A stretch of 64,000 nucleotides of DNA, taken from the NCBI GenBank assembly GCA_963756895.1, contig CAVWPI010000007.1, positions 496,001-560,000 on the forward strand. Direction: 5' to 3'. The position numbers were made by a program, and so were the translations under genes. The number at the start of each line of letters is the position of its first letter. Positions within the stretch are counted from its first letter, which is position 1. The notes beneath the pieces are model-generated. The model had not been told where the DNA came from and searched no databases. It worked only from the letters and a program-made list of their open reading frames with translations. The DNA comes from DASUAS01 sp963756895 (lineage in GTDB: Bacteria; Actinomycetota; Acidimicrobiia; IMCC26256; DASPTH01). Positions 53,614 to 61,592 of the stretch are shown here, piece after piece.

Positions 53614-54563
53614 GTGAGCTCTTGGCCGAGTGCCTCGGCGACCATGCGGGTGACGCGCAGCCCGTGGTCGCGCACGAACAGGTACGGGAGGAGCAGCAGG
53701 GGCAGGTCGACGGCGTCGCGCAGGTCACCGAGGTGCACCGACCGGCTGCGCCGCATCGACACCGCGAGGCGCGCGGCGTCGATCACCGCAGTCGCGCCCT
53801 CTCCCGCGTGCCGCGCCAACGCCGCGGCGGCCTCCGGCGCGCGCAGAGCTTCGAACACCTCGTCGTCGGCGTGGGTGAACAGCTCCGGCAGCACGCGGTT
53901 CACGATCACGACGCCGAGCGGGACCTTGAGCTCCTGCCGGGCGCGCCCGACCAGCTCGATGGTCTCGTTCACCGGCATCTCCTCCGGCGACGTGACCACG
54001 TTGAGCGCGGTGAGCGCGGGATCGGAGAGCAGCTCCGTCATCCAGCCCGTCTGGTTGCGGATGGGACCGACGGCCACCAGCTCCTGGATGGCCTCGGGTG
54101 CGTCGAGCTGACTGATGACGTGACCGGTGGCTGCCGCGTCGACGACGATGAGGTCCCAGTCGGCTCGGCCCTGCAGCGACTCGCGCAACTCCCAGCAGAT
54201 CTTGCCGACGGTGAGGATCTCCTTGACGCCGGGCGCGGCGGTGGCGACGAAGTCGAACGCGCGCGCCATGGGTCCGATGCGTCCGAACACCGGTACCCGC
54301 GCCTGCACCTTGAGGTACTCACGCAGCGACGCCTCGGTGTCCATCTGCATGGCGAAGACGCCGGGATGCACCTGCCGTGGTTCGAATCCCACCGGCGCAT
54401 GCTCGAACAGCGCGGTGAGGTTGTTCTTGGCGTCGACCTCGACGAGCAGGACCCGTTTGCCCTGGTCGGCGGCGAGGAGCGCGGTGGCCGCGGTGACGGT
54501 GCTCTTCCCGACGCCGCCCTTCCCGGTGAAGAAGAGCAGCCGGCGGTCGAGCAGCCCGCTCAC
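53610..54563 (-). CDS. ArsA/Get3-like anion-transporter ATPase, first copy
   Basis: Intact, 317 residues from GTG 54563. LLFFTGKGGVGKSTVTAATA is the deviant P-loop with the signature Lys, VLLVEVDAKNNLTALFEH follows, and WDLIVVDAAATGHVISQL is the switch 2 site; VVTSPEEMPVNETIELVGRA is a family block. It matches the mycobacterial Rv3679 type; that pair has been linked to glycerol use and redox stress. Its TGA overlaps the GTG of the second copy. No transmembrane segment is present, so it is cytosolic. Confidence 0.9.
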   Translation of the reverse strand: MSGLLDRRLLFFTGKGGVGKSTVTAATALLAADQGKRVLLVEVDAKNNLTALFEHAPVGFEPRQVHPGVFAMQMDTEASLREYLKVQARVPVFGRIGPMARAFDFVATAAPGVKEILTVGKICWELRESLQGRADWDLIVVDAAATGHVISQLDAPEAIQELVAVGPIRNQTGWMTELLSDPALTALNVVTSPEEMPVNETIELVGRARQELKVPLGVVIVNRVLPELFTHADDEVFEALRAPEAAAALARHAGEGATAVIDAARLAVSMRRSRSVHLGDLRDAVDLPLLLLPYLFVRDHGLRVTRMVAEALGQELT

Positions 54564-54599
54564 GACACCCGGCCCTTCACGAGGGCGGCGTGCGACCGG

Positions 54600-54827
54600 C
54601 TACCGGCCGAACCCGACGCGCTTGTTCCCGGCGTCCTCGTCGAGCTCGATGTAGGCGATGCGATCGGCGGGGATGCCCACCCGACGACCCTTCGTGTCGA
54701 TCAGCCACACCACCGGGGTGCCGTCGGCCAGCGCCTTGTCGATCTTGCCGACGACCTCGTCGGCGGTTCCGTCGAGCTCGAGGTTGAGCTCCTTGGGCGT
54801 GTGCACGACACCGATGCGAAGTTCCAT
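54600..54827 (-). CDS. DUF3107 family protein
   Basis: Intact, 75 residues: MELRIGVVHTPKELNLELDG, TADEVVGKIDKALADGTPVV, then DTKGRRVGIPADRIAYIELD. This is the actinobacteria-specific DUF3107 (TB9.4-like) family, function unknown. It is the first gene of the ArsA-ArsA-PdtaS operon, 36 bases before it, with a leaderless-type promoter (TAGATT six bases before ATG). Confidence 0.92.
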   Translation of the reverse strand: MELRIGVVHTPKELNLELDGTADEVVGKIDKALADGTPVVWLIDTKGRRVGIPADRIAYIELDEDAGNKRVGFGR

Positions 54828-54833
54828 GCGGCG

Positions 54834-54839
54834 AATCTA
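54834..54839 (-). promoter_or_regulatory. -10 hexamer TAGATT (DUF3107-ArsA-PdtaS operon)
   Basis: On the minus strand TAGATT ends six bases before ATG 54827. Confidence 0.6.
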
Positions 54840-54848
54840 GTGGCCAGG

Positions 54849-55959
54849 TCAGGTCCCGAAGTCAGTCCGGAACTCGGTCTGCGATCGTGGACGACCGCCG
54901 GGGCCGCTGTACGCGAGGCCCCAGCGCGGCTCCGACTCGCCGTCGAACGGCGGGACGGTCGCCCGGGCCGCCAACCACGCGTCGACGAGGCGGTCCTCGG
55001 CGTCGTAGTCGAACGGATCGGTGAGCGTGTACTCCTCGGTGCTGCCCACGAGCGGGTGCTCGGCCAGCCAGCGCGCGGTGCGGGCGACGGCCTCACGCGC
55101 GGGAACGAGATCGCGGTACCCGAGATCGGTGCGGACGCGCGAGACGTCGAGCACCCGGTGCGTCGGGAGCGGCTGCGCGAGCAGCGGCCGCGCGGGCACC
55201 GCGAGTTCGTAGGGCATCGACACCAGCTCGAGCTCGTGGTCGAGCGCGGCCGCGACGAGCTCGACGACCTGGCGGACCGACAGCACCTCCTCGTCGGCGA
55301 TGTTGAAGAGCTTCCCCGCGGCCGCGTCCGGTTGCTCGAGCGCGAGCAGGAGGGCGTGGGCGATGTTCTCGGTGTAACCGTGGTGGTGCAACGTCAGCCC
55401 GTCGTCGGCGACGACGATCCGACGCCGGCCGTCGAGCACGCGCCGCACGACGATCCACTCGCGGGGTGAGCTGGTAGGGGCCGTACACGTAGGGGTAGCG
55501 GAAGTGCGTCGCGTCGGGATGATGCTCGAACACCGCCTCCTCGGTGCGGACGATGCGGTACCCCTTCTCGTCCTCCTGCGGTTCGGCGACGGTCGGCGCG
55601 TCCTCCCGCACCGGCACCGGCAGCCCGGGGGGGTCGTGGAGCCAGGCGTTCATCCACCCGCGGTATGCCGGCACACCACCGACCGAGATCACCCGGCCGG
55701 TGCGACCGCGCAGCACCGTGGCGAGCATGCGCAGCCGGCCGTACATCACGTAGGTCAGGTCGAAGGTGCGGCCGGCGAGGATCGCGCGCGTCGCGTCCTC
55801 GTCGAAGGGATCGGCGTGGAGGTGCTCGACCGCGGTCGGGGTCTCGGCGCGCTCGTGGGTCCCGCGGTGGAGAATCGTGGCCTCGTGACCGCGGTCGACC
55901 AGACCCTGCACGAGGGGGATCCCCGTCGGCCCCGTGCCCCCGATCACCAGCACCTGCAC
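54849..55959 (-). CDS. NAD-dependent epimerase/dehydratase family protein (one frame change)
   Basis: About 369 residues from GTG 55959. VLVIGGTGPTGIPLVQGLVD is the extended-SDR cofactor site; HADPFDEDATRAILAGRTFD, GRVISVGGVPAYRGWMNAWL and FRYPYVYGPYQLTP follow. One extra base near 55469 joins EWIVVRRVLDGRRRIVVADD, then LTLHHHGYTENIAHALLLAL and KLFNIADEEVLSVRQVVELV. No YxxxK is clear, so it is an atypical extended SDR that may act on a nucleotide sugar or similar. Start has TAGCTT six bases upstream. It is divergent from the phosphatase. Confidence 0.83.
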
Positions 55960-55965
55960 GGCCGA

Positions 55966-55993
55966 AAGCTACCGCCCCGCGCGCGAATAGTCT
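55966..55993. promoter_or_regulatory. Back-to-back leaderless promoters (epimerase and phosphatase)
   Basis: Minus strand TAGCTT (55971-55966) ends six bases before GTG 55959. Plus strand TAGTCT (55988-55993) ends seven bases before GTG 56001. The two hexamers are 16 bases apart. Confidence 0.55.
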
Positions 55994-56000
55994 CCGGGCG

Positions 56001-56741
56001 GTGACCGACACCTCACGCTCCGAGATCTCGGGCCTGGTCAATTTCCGCGACCTCGGCGGCCACCCCACCCCTCACGGCATCACGCGCGCCGGCCGTGTCT
56101 TCCGCAGCGACTCGCTCGCGCACGCGGCACCCGACGACGTCGTGCACCTCGTCGAGGAGCGCGGCGTGCGCACGGTGGTCGACCTGCGCGGCGCGGCCGA
56201 GGTCGACGCGTTCCCGAACCGGCCGATGGCCGACGCCGGCGTCACCATCCACCACATTCCGCTCATCGACCCCGAGAAGCGCGAACGGTCGGGACTCGAC
56301 TGGGAGACGATGACGCTCGTCGACCTCTACCAGTTCCTGCTCGACAGCGCAGGCGCCGAGTTCGTCGAGGTGCTCCAGATCGTCGCCGAGCCGGCGAACC
56401 ACCCGCTGGTGTTCCACTGCGCGGCGGGCAAGGACCGCGCCGGTTTGATCGCCGCCACCGTGCTCTCGCTGCTCGAGGTCGACGACGAGGAGATCGTCGC
56501 CGACTACGCCGCAACCGCGGCCGCCATCGAGGCACTCAAGGCGCGCGCCGCCAAGCGCGCCGAGGGCACCGGACGGCCGCCGGCGGCACGCTTCATGACC
56601 GCGGAGGCACAGACCATGCGGGAGACGCTGGCCTGGTTGCACGCCACCCACGGCGGCTTCGAGCCCTACCTGCTGGGACACGGCTTCACCGACGGCGAGG
56701 TCGCGCTGCTTCGTGCCTCCCTGGTCGAGTCCTCCCCATGA
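56001..56741 (+). CDS. Tyrosine-protein phosphatase (PtpB-like)
   Basis: Intact, about 246 residues from GTG 56001. SGLVNFRDLGGHPTPHGITR is the N-terminal family block. LVFHCAAGKDRAGLIAATVL is the active site (HCxAGKDRxG), the PtpB/triple-specificity type able to hydrolyse phosphotyrosine and phosphoinositides. GTGRPPAARFMTAEAQTMRE and the helical end follow. No signal peptide is visible. The next gene starts 14 bases later. Confidence 0.92.
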   Translation: MTDTSRSEISGLVNFRDLGGHPTPHGITRAGRVFRSDSLAHAAPDDVVHLVEERGVRTVVDLRGAAEVDAFPNRPMADAGVTIHHIPLIDPEKRERSGLDWETMTLVDLYQFLLDSAGAEFVEVLQIVAEPANHPLVFHCAAGKDRAGLIAATVLSLLEVDDEEIVADYAATAAAIEALKARAAKRAEGTGRPPAARFMTAEAQTMRETLAWLHATHGGFEPYLLGHGFTDGEVALLRASLVESSP

Positions 56742-56754
56742 AGGACGTCTGAAC

Positions 56755-57759
56755 ATGCTGATCGACGGCACCATCGGTGGCTTCGACGACGTGCGCACCA
56801 CCGCGGCCGCCGGTGAGGCGGCCGGGTACGCGGGTCTGTGGACGGGCGAGACGATGCACGACCCGTTCCTCCAGATCGTGCAGGCGGCCGCGGTCACCGA
56901 CCGGGTCACCCTCGGCACGTCGATCGCGATCGCGTTCGGTCGCACCCCGATGACGTTCGCCACCACGAGCTACGACCTCGCCCGTTACACCCGCGGTCGG
57001 TTCGTGCTCGGGCTCGGTTCGCAGGTGAAGCCGCACATCGAACGACGCTTCTCGATGCCGTGGTCACACCCCGCCGCCCGCATGCACGAGTTCGTGCGCG
57101 CGCTGCGCGCCATCTGGGCGTGCTGGCAGGACGGCATCAAGCTCGACTTCCAAGGCGACTTCTACACGCACACCCTGATGACGCCGTTCTTCTCGCCGCC
57201 GGCGCACGAGTGGGGTCCGCCGCCGGTCTACCTCGCCGGCGTCGGTCCGCGCATGACCGAGGTCGCGGGCGAGGTGTGCGACGGGTTCTTCTTCCACGGC
57301 TTCACCACGCCGTCGTACCTGCGTGAGGTCACGCTCCCCGCGTTGACGCGCGGTCGCGTCGCCGGTGGGCACGCAGGACTCGAGGGCTTCGACATCGCGG
57401 GGCCCGCGTTCACGTGCGTCGCCGACACCGAGGAGGATCTGGCCGAGGCGATGCGTGGCGCGAAGCAGCAGATCGCGTTCTACGCGTCGACGCCGGCCTA
57501 CCGCGGGGTGCTCGACCACCACGGCTGGGGTGATCTGCAACCCGAGCTCACCCGCATGTCCAAGGACGGCAAGTGGCAGGAGATGGGCGACCTGATCGAC
57601 GACGACATGGTGCGCACCTTCGCCGCCGTCGGCGACGTCCCGACCGTCGCCCGCGAGCTGCGCGAGCGCTGGGACGGCGCGGCGACGCGCCTGTCGTTCT
57701 ATGCGCCGTACAAGTTCGACGCCGCGCTCCGGGAAGCGCTCCTGGCGGCCCTCGGCTGA
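56755..57759 (+). CDS. LLM-class F420-dependent oxidoreductase
   Basis: Intact, 334 residues. AAGEAAGYAGLWTGETMHDP, VTLGTSIAIAFGRTPMTFAT, GRFVLGLGSQVKPHIERRFS and VYLAGVGPRMTEVAGEVCDG are blocks of the luciferase-like F420 family. It reduces or oxidises unknown substrates with the deazaflavin F420. Starts at ATG 56755 with AGGA nine bases upstream; the frame is open for 14 more codons inside the phosphatase gene. It is convergent with apbC, seven bases apart. Confidence 0.9.
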   Translation: MLIDGTIGGFDDVRTTAAAGEAAGYAGLWTGETMHDPFLQIVQAAAVTDRVTLGTSIAIAFGRTPMTFATTSYDLARYTRGRFVLGLGSQVKPHIERRFSMPWSHPAARMHEFVRALRAIWACWQDGIKLDFQGDFYTHTLMTPFFSPPAHEWGPPPVYLAGVGPRMTEVAGEVCDGFFFHGFTTPSYLREVTLPALTRGRVAGGHAGLEGFDIAGPAFTCVADTEEDLAEAMRGAKQQIAFYASTPAYRGVLDHHGWGDLQPELTRMSKDGKWQEMGDLIDDDMVRTFAAVGDVPTVARELRERWDGAATRLSFYAPYKFDAALREALLAALG

Positions 57760-57766
57760 GACCGGC

Positions 57767-58921
57767 TCAGTTGAGCTTGAGCTCAGGGTTGTAGACCCGC
57801 TTCGGCGCCAGGTCGGTGTCGAGCCGTTCGGCCAGGGTCCGGAACACCTGGGCCACCTCGCCGTCGGGTTCCGACGTGACGATCGGACGCCCGACGTCGC
57901 CACCCTCCCGCAGCGCGGGGACCAGCGGGATGCGCGCCAGGAGCGGGACCCCGAGCTCCTGGGCGAGCTCCTCGCCGCCGCCCGCGCCGAACAGCTCATA
58001 GCGGGTGCCGTCGTCGCCGGTGAACCACGACATGTTCTCGACCACACCGATCACCTGGAGGTCGACCTTCTCCGCCATCGCAGCCGCGCGCACCGCGACC
58101 CGCTGGGCCGCGGGCTGGGGCGTGGTGACCACGAGCACCTCGGCACGCGGCAGGAACTGCGCGATCGACAGTGAGATGTCGCCGGTGCCGGGGGGCATGT
58201 CGACGACGAGGTAGTCGAGGTCGCCCCAGTACACGTCGGTGAGGAACTGCTCCAGCGCCTTGTGCAGCATCGGGCCGCGCCAGATCACCGCCTGGTCCTC
58301 GCGCGCGAAGAAGCCCATCGAGATGAGGCGCACGCCGTTGGCCTCGGGCGGCACGATGACGTCGTCGATGAGCCCCGGTGGCGCGCTGATGCCGAGCATC
58401 CGCGGCATGGAGAAACCCCACACGTCGGCGTCGACCGCCGCGACCCGGTGGCCACGCTCGGCGAGGGCGATCGAGAGGTTGGTGGTGACGGACGACTTGC
58501 CCACGCCGCCCTTGCCCGACGCCACCGCGATGACGCGCGTGCGGGCGTCGGTGAAGGGGTTCACGCGGGGCGGTGGCTGCTGGGCCTGTGACGCGTCGAC
58601 GACCGCCAGCGGGTTGGCCGGCGCGGGCGCGGGCGCGACGCCCTTGAGGAGGCGACCGAGGGCCACCAGCTCGTCCTCGGTCATGTCGCGGACGTCGACG
58701 TCGACCCGATCGATCCCCTCCACCTCGCCGACGGTCTCGATGATCCGACGACGCAGCTCCGCACGGGAGGCGTCGCCCGGGAGCGGGACCGCCACCGCCA
58801 CCACCGCAGTGCGGCCATCGACGGCCACGCCCTGCACCATGCCCAGCTCGACGATCGATCGGCGCAGCTCGGGCTCCTCGACCGCAGCGAGGGCGGCCTG
58901 GACGTCCAGAGCTTCAGGCAT
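57767..58921 (-). CDS. apbC: Iron-sulfur cluster carrier protein ApbC/Mrp
   Basis: Intact, about 384 residues from ATG 58921, CAGGAG upstream. The N-terminal DUF59/MIP18 domain (LRRSIVELGMVQGVAVDGRT) is followed by a linker and the P-loop ATPase: VIAVASGKGGVGKSSVTTNL, VAAVDADVWGFSMPRMLG, LVVDMPPGTGDISLSIAQFL and VIGVVENMSWFTGDDGTRYE. The CxxC of many ApbC proteins is not seen in the last segment, where MSWFTGDDGTRYELFG stands instead. It carries Fe-S clusters to apoproteins. It is divergent from sufR across a palindrome, a strong sign of shared control. Confidence 0.9.
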   Translation of the reverse strand: MPEALDVQAALAAVEEPELRRSIVELGMVQGVAVDGRTAVVAVAVPLPGDASRAELRRRIIETVGEVEGIDRVDVDVRDMTEDELVALGRLLKGVAPAPAPANPLAVVDASQAQQPPPRVNPFTDARTRVIAVASGKGGVGKSSVTTNLSIALAERGHRVAAVDADVWGFSMPRMLGISAPPGLIDDVIVPPEANGVRLISMGFFAREDQAVIWRGPMLHKALEQFLTDVYWGDLDYLVVDMPPGTGDISLSIAQFLPRAEVLVVTTPQPAAQRVAVRAAAMAEKVDLQVIGVVENMSWFTGDDGTRYELFGAGGGEELAQELGVPLLARIPLVPALREGGDVGRPIVTSEPDGEVAQVFRTLAERLDTDLAPKRVYNPELKLN

Positions 58922-58943
58922 GAGGGCTCCTGGGGGATTTCCA

Positions 58944-58962
58944 CTACGTACGTAGGTAGAAT
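58944..58962. promoter_or_regulatory. Palindrome CTACGTACGTAG and -10 hexamer TAGAAT (sufR/apbC control region)
   Basis: The 12-bp palindrome (58944-58955) is followed by TAGAAT (58957-58962), which ends seven bases before ATG 58970 of sufR. It lies between sufR and the divergent apbC, where an autorepressor site is expected. Confidence 0.6.
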
Positions 58963-58969
58963 ACGGCCC

Positions 58970-59695
58970 ATGGACCCCGAGGCCCTCACCGCGGACGAGT
59001 TCAACTCGGTGGTGAGCGCGGTCACGAACGCGTTCGGCGACCCCACCCGGCGGGAGATCTACCTCTTCGCCCGCGACACCGGGAGCGCCGGGGTCACCGC
59101 CGGCGCGGTGGCCGAGCAGTTCGAGCTGCATCCCAACGTCGCCCGCCACCACCTCGAGAAGCTCACGGGCGGCGGCTACCTCGTCGTCGAGGTCGGCACG
59201 CCCGCCGACGGTCCGGCGAGGGCGGCCGGGCGTCCGTCGAAGCGCTACCTCGCGGGTCCGCTTGACGCCACCCTCGCGCTCCCCCTCAAGCACGACGACC
59301 TGCTCGGCGGTTTGCTGGCGCGGGCGCTCGACGCCATCGGGCCCGCGCAGGCCGAGGCGCTGGCCGACGAGGTGGGGTTCGAGTACGGCACCGTCCTCGC
59401 CGCCCGCATGGACCCCACCGAGGGCCACCGCTCGGTGCGCGCCGCGCTCACCGCGGTGGCCGACGCGCTCACCGCCCACGGCTTCGCCGCGCACACCGAG
59501 GCCCGCGAGGGCGGGCTCGCGATCGTGTCGGAGTGCTGCCCGTTCGGCGAGACCGCGCAGCAGTACCCGCACGTCGTGTGCGCGCTCGACCGCGGCATGA
59601 TCCGCGGGATGCTCGCCGGTCTCTACGGCGAGACGTCACCGCAGTTCGAGACCAGCCGCCCCGATGGCGGCGATCACTGCGTCGCCCGCGTCTGA
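58970..59695 (+). CDS. sufR: Iron-sulfur cluster assembly regulator, SufR-like
   Basis: Intact, 241 residues. The winged HTH (AFGDPTRREIYLFARDTGSA, then VAEQFELHPNVARHHLEKLT) is of ArsR/DeoR type. The C-terminal part has SECCPFGETAQQYPHVVCAL and GDHCVARV, four cysteines in the spacing of SufR, which binds a cluster and represses suf genes when it is loaded. A suf operon is not present here; the neighbours are apbC, a desulfurase-like gene and an Nfu protein. It is followed after nine bases by the desulfurase-like gene. Confidence 0.87.
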   Translation: MDPEALTADEFNSVVSAVTNAFGDPTRREIYLFARDTGSAGVTAGAVAEQFELHPNVARHHLEKLTGGGYLVVEVGTPADGPARAAGRPSKRYLAGPLDATLALPLKHDDLLGGLLARALDAIGPAQAEALADEVGFEYGTVLAARMDPTEGHRSVRAALTAVADALTAHGFAAHTEAREGGLAIVSECCPFGETAQQYPHVVCALDRGMIRGMLAGLYGETSPQFETSRPDGGDHCVARV

Positions 59696-59704
59696 CCCAC
59701 CGTC

Positions 59705-60823
59705 GTGGCTCGCGCCTACCTCGATCACGCGTCGTCGTCACCACTGCGACCGATCGCGCTCGAGGCGATGCTCCCGTACCTGCGGGAGCATCACGCCGAT
59801 CCCGGCCGTCTGCACGCCGAAGGGCACGTGACGCGCATCGCGGTGGAGGAGGCGCGTGAGCAGGTTGCCGCGCGGTTCGGTTCGCGACCGCGTGAAGTGG
59901 TCTTCACCGCCACCGGCACCGAAGCGGTCGACAGCGCGATCTTCGGCGCCCTCGCCCGCGCCGGTGGTGGCCACGTGGTGACCACGGCGGTCGAGCACTC
60001 GTCGGTGCTCGACGCAGTCGCACGCGGCGCCGACGACGTCACCATCGTGGGCGTCGATCGTCGGGGCCGCTTCGACGCCGACGCGGTCGCCGCCGCGGTG
60101 CGGCCCGAGACCGCGCTCGTGTCCGTGCAGCTCGCCAACCACGAGGTGGGCACGCTCCAGCCGGCGGCGGAGGTCGTCCGCCTCGTGCACGAGCACCACG
60201 ACGCGACCGTGCACGTCGACGCCTGCGCGGCGGCGGGGTACGTACCGGTCGACTTCGGCCGGCTCGGCGCCGACCTGTGCTCGGTCACCGGGCACACCTT
60301 CGGCGGCCCGAAGGGCGCGGCCGCGCTGCTCGTGCGCCGCGGCCTGCGCTTCCCACCGTTCGTGGTCGGCGGAGCCCAGGAACGGGCCCGACGGGCGGGC
60401 ATCGAGAACGTCCCCGCCATCGTCGGCTTCGGCGCCGCGTGCACCGCGATTGGTGACGACGAGGAGCCGCGCGAACGAGCGTTGGCGGACCGGCTCGTGG
60501 CCGGCACCCTCCGGCGCGTCGACGGCGTCGAGCGCTACGGCGATCCCGACGCGTGCCTCCCGCACCTCGTGTGCCTCGGCGTCGAGGGCGTGGAAGCGGA
60601 GCCGATCCTGCTCGCGCTCGACCAGCGCGGCGTCGCGGTGCACTCCGGGTCGTCCTGCTCCAGCGAGTCGTTGGAACCGTCGCCCGTCCTCGCCGCGATG
60701 GGGGTCGACGCCGATCGCTCGTTGCGCGCCAGCGTGGGCTGGTCGTCGACCGAGGACGAGGTCGAGGCGTTCCTCGACGCGCTGCCGGTGGTCGTCGGTT
60801 TGCTGCGGGACCTCCGGAAGTAG
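59705..60823 (+). CDS. Cysteine desulfurase (NifS/IscS)-like protein lacking the PLP lysine
   Basis: Intact, 372 residues from GTG 59705. YLDHASSSPLRPIALEAMLP, TATGTEAVDSAIFGALAR, TTAVEHSSVLDAVARGAD, LANHEVGTLQP and VHVDACAAAGYVPVDFGRLG follow the IscS order. The reactive cysteine is present (HSGSSCSSESLEPSPVLAAM, Cys318). In IscS the Schiff-base lysine is the K of SAHKIYGPKG. Here the same place reads SVTGHTFGGPKG, so Thr198 stands for that lysine, and the Gln of DATQS is Ala (DACAAA). The codon is ACC, not one step from AAG. It may be inactive as a desulfurase, bind PLP otherwise, or have another role in the island. It is probably in one operon with sufR. Confidence 0.8.
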   Translation: MARAYLDHASSSPLRPIALEAMLPYLREHHADPGRLHAEGHVTRIAVEEAREQVAARFGSRPREVVFTATGTEAVDSAIFGALARAGGGHVVTTAVEHSSVLDAVARGADDVTIVGVDRRGRFDADAVAAAVRPETALVSVQLANHEVGTLQPAAEVVRLVHEHHDATVHVDACAAAGYVPVDFGRLGADLCSVTGHTFGGPKGAAALLVRRGLRFPPFVVGGAQERARRAGIENVPAIVGFGAACTAIGDDEEPRERALADRLVAGTLRRVDGVERYGDPDACLPHLVCLGVEGVEAEPILLALDQRGVAVHSGSSCSSESLEPSPVLAAMGVDADRSLRASVGWSSTEDEVEAFLDALPVVVGLLRDLRK

Positions 60824-60851
60824 CGCCAGAAGCAGAAACGGCCTGCGTCGG

Positions 60852-60857
60852 TAAGCT
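60852..60857 (+). promoter_or_regulatory. -10 hexamer TAAGCT (DUF169 gene)
   Basis: TAAGCT ends seven bases before ATG 60865. It indicates the DUF169 gene also has its own leaderless transcript. Confidence 0.6.
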
Positions 60858-60864
60858 GCGCGGC

Positions 60865-61584
60865 ATGACAACGCATGACTGGCCCGCCCTCTCTGCCGCG
60901 CTCACCGACACCCTCCATCTGTCGGCGCCGCCGCTCGCGATCACGTTCTCCGACGCGCCACTCGCCGGGGTCCCCATGTTCGACGAACCGATGCCCGAAC
61001 CCCTCCCCGACGGTCGCACCGGTCGTGTTCCCGCAGGCTGCGTCTTCTGGATGAAGGCCGCCGACCGGACGTTCGGCACGGTGGCCGAGGACCACGGCAA
61101 CTGCAGCGTCGGCAGCGTCACCCACGGCTTCAAGACGCTCGAAGAGGTCGCGGGCAACTCCGACGTCGCCGCGCTCCTCGACTCGGGATGGGTGACGATG
61201 GACGTCGTGCCGCAGATCCCGGTGGTGCACGAGAAGCCGGGCGCGGTGACCTACGGGCCGCTCGCCGAGACCCCGGTCGACCCCGACGTCGTGTTCGTGC
61301 GCGTCACCGGTCGCCAGATGATGGTGCTCTCCGATGCCATCCCGAACCTGCGCATCGAGGGCAAGCCGCAGTGCCACATCGTGGCGCTGGCCAAGGAGGA
61401 AGGCGTGCCCGCCGCCAGCGTCGGATGCGCGCTGAGCCGCGTTCGCACCGGCATGTCACCCACCGAGATGACGTGCGCGATCCCGGCCGCGCAGCTGGCC
61501 GACATCGTCACGTCCGTGCAGCAGCACGCGGGCGCCGACAACACGGTCGCGAAGTACGCCGCCGAAGACGCGACGCGCTTCTGA
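60865..61584 (+). CDS. DUF169 family protein
   Basis: Intact, 239 residues. LHLSAPPLAITFSDAPLAGV is the family opening; PAGCVFWMKAADRTFGTVAE, HGNCSVGSVTHGFKTLEEVA, KPQCHIVALAKEEGVPAASV, GCALSRVRTGMS and EMTCAIPAAQLADIV hold five cysteines in the conserved blocks of DUF169 (COG2043). The family is uncharacterised; the cysteines could bind a metal or cluster, which its place among Fe-S genes supports only by context. Starts at ATG 60865; the same frame is open upstream inside the desulfurase-like gene but the promoter position decides the start. It is convergent with nfu. Confidence 0.87.
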   Translation: MTTHDWPALSAALTDTLHLSAPPLAITFSDAPLAGVPMFDEPMPEPLPDGRTGRVPAGCVFWMKAADRTFGTVAEDHGNCSVGSVTHGFKTLEEVAGNSDVAALLDSGWVTMDVVPQIPVVHEKPGAVTYGPLAETPVDPDVVFVRVTGRQMMVLSDAIPNLRIEGKPQCHIVALAKEEGVPAASVGCALSRVRTGMSPTEMTCAIPAAQLADIVTSVQQHAGADNTVAKYAAEDATRF

Positions 61585-61592
61585 ACCGCGTG

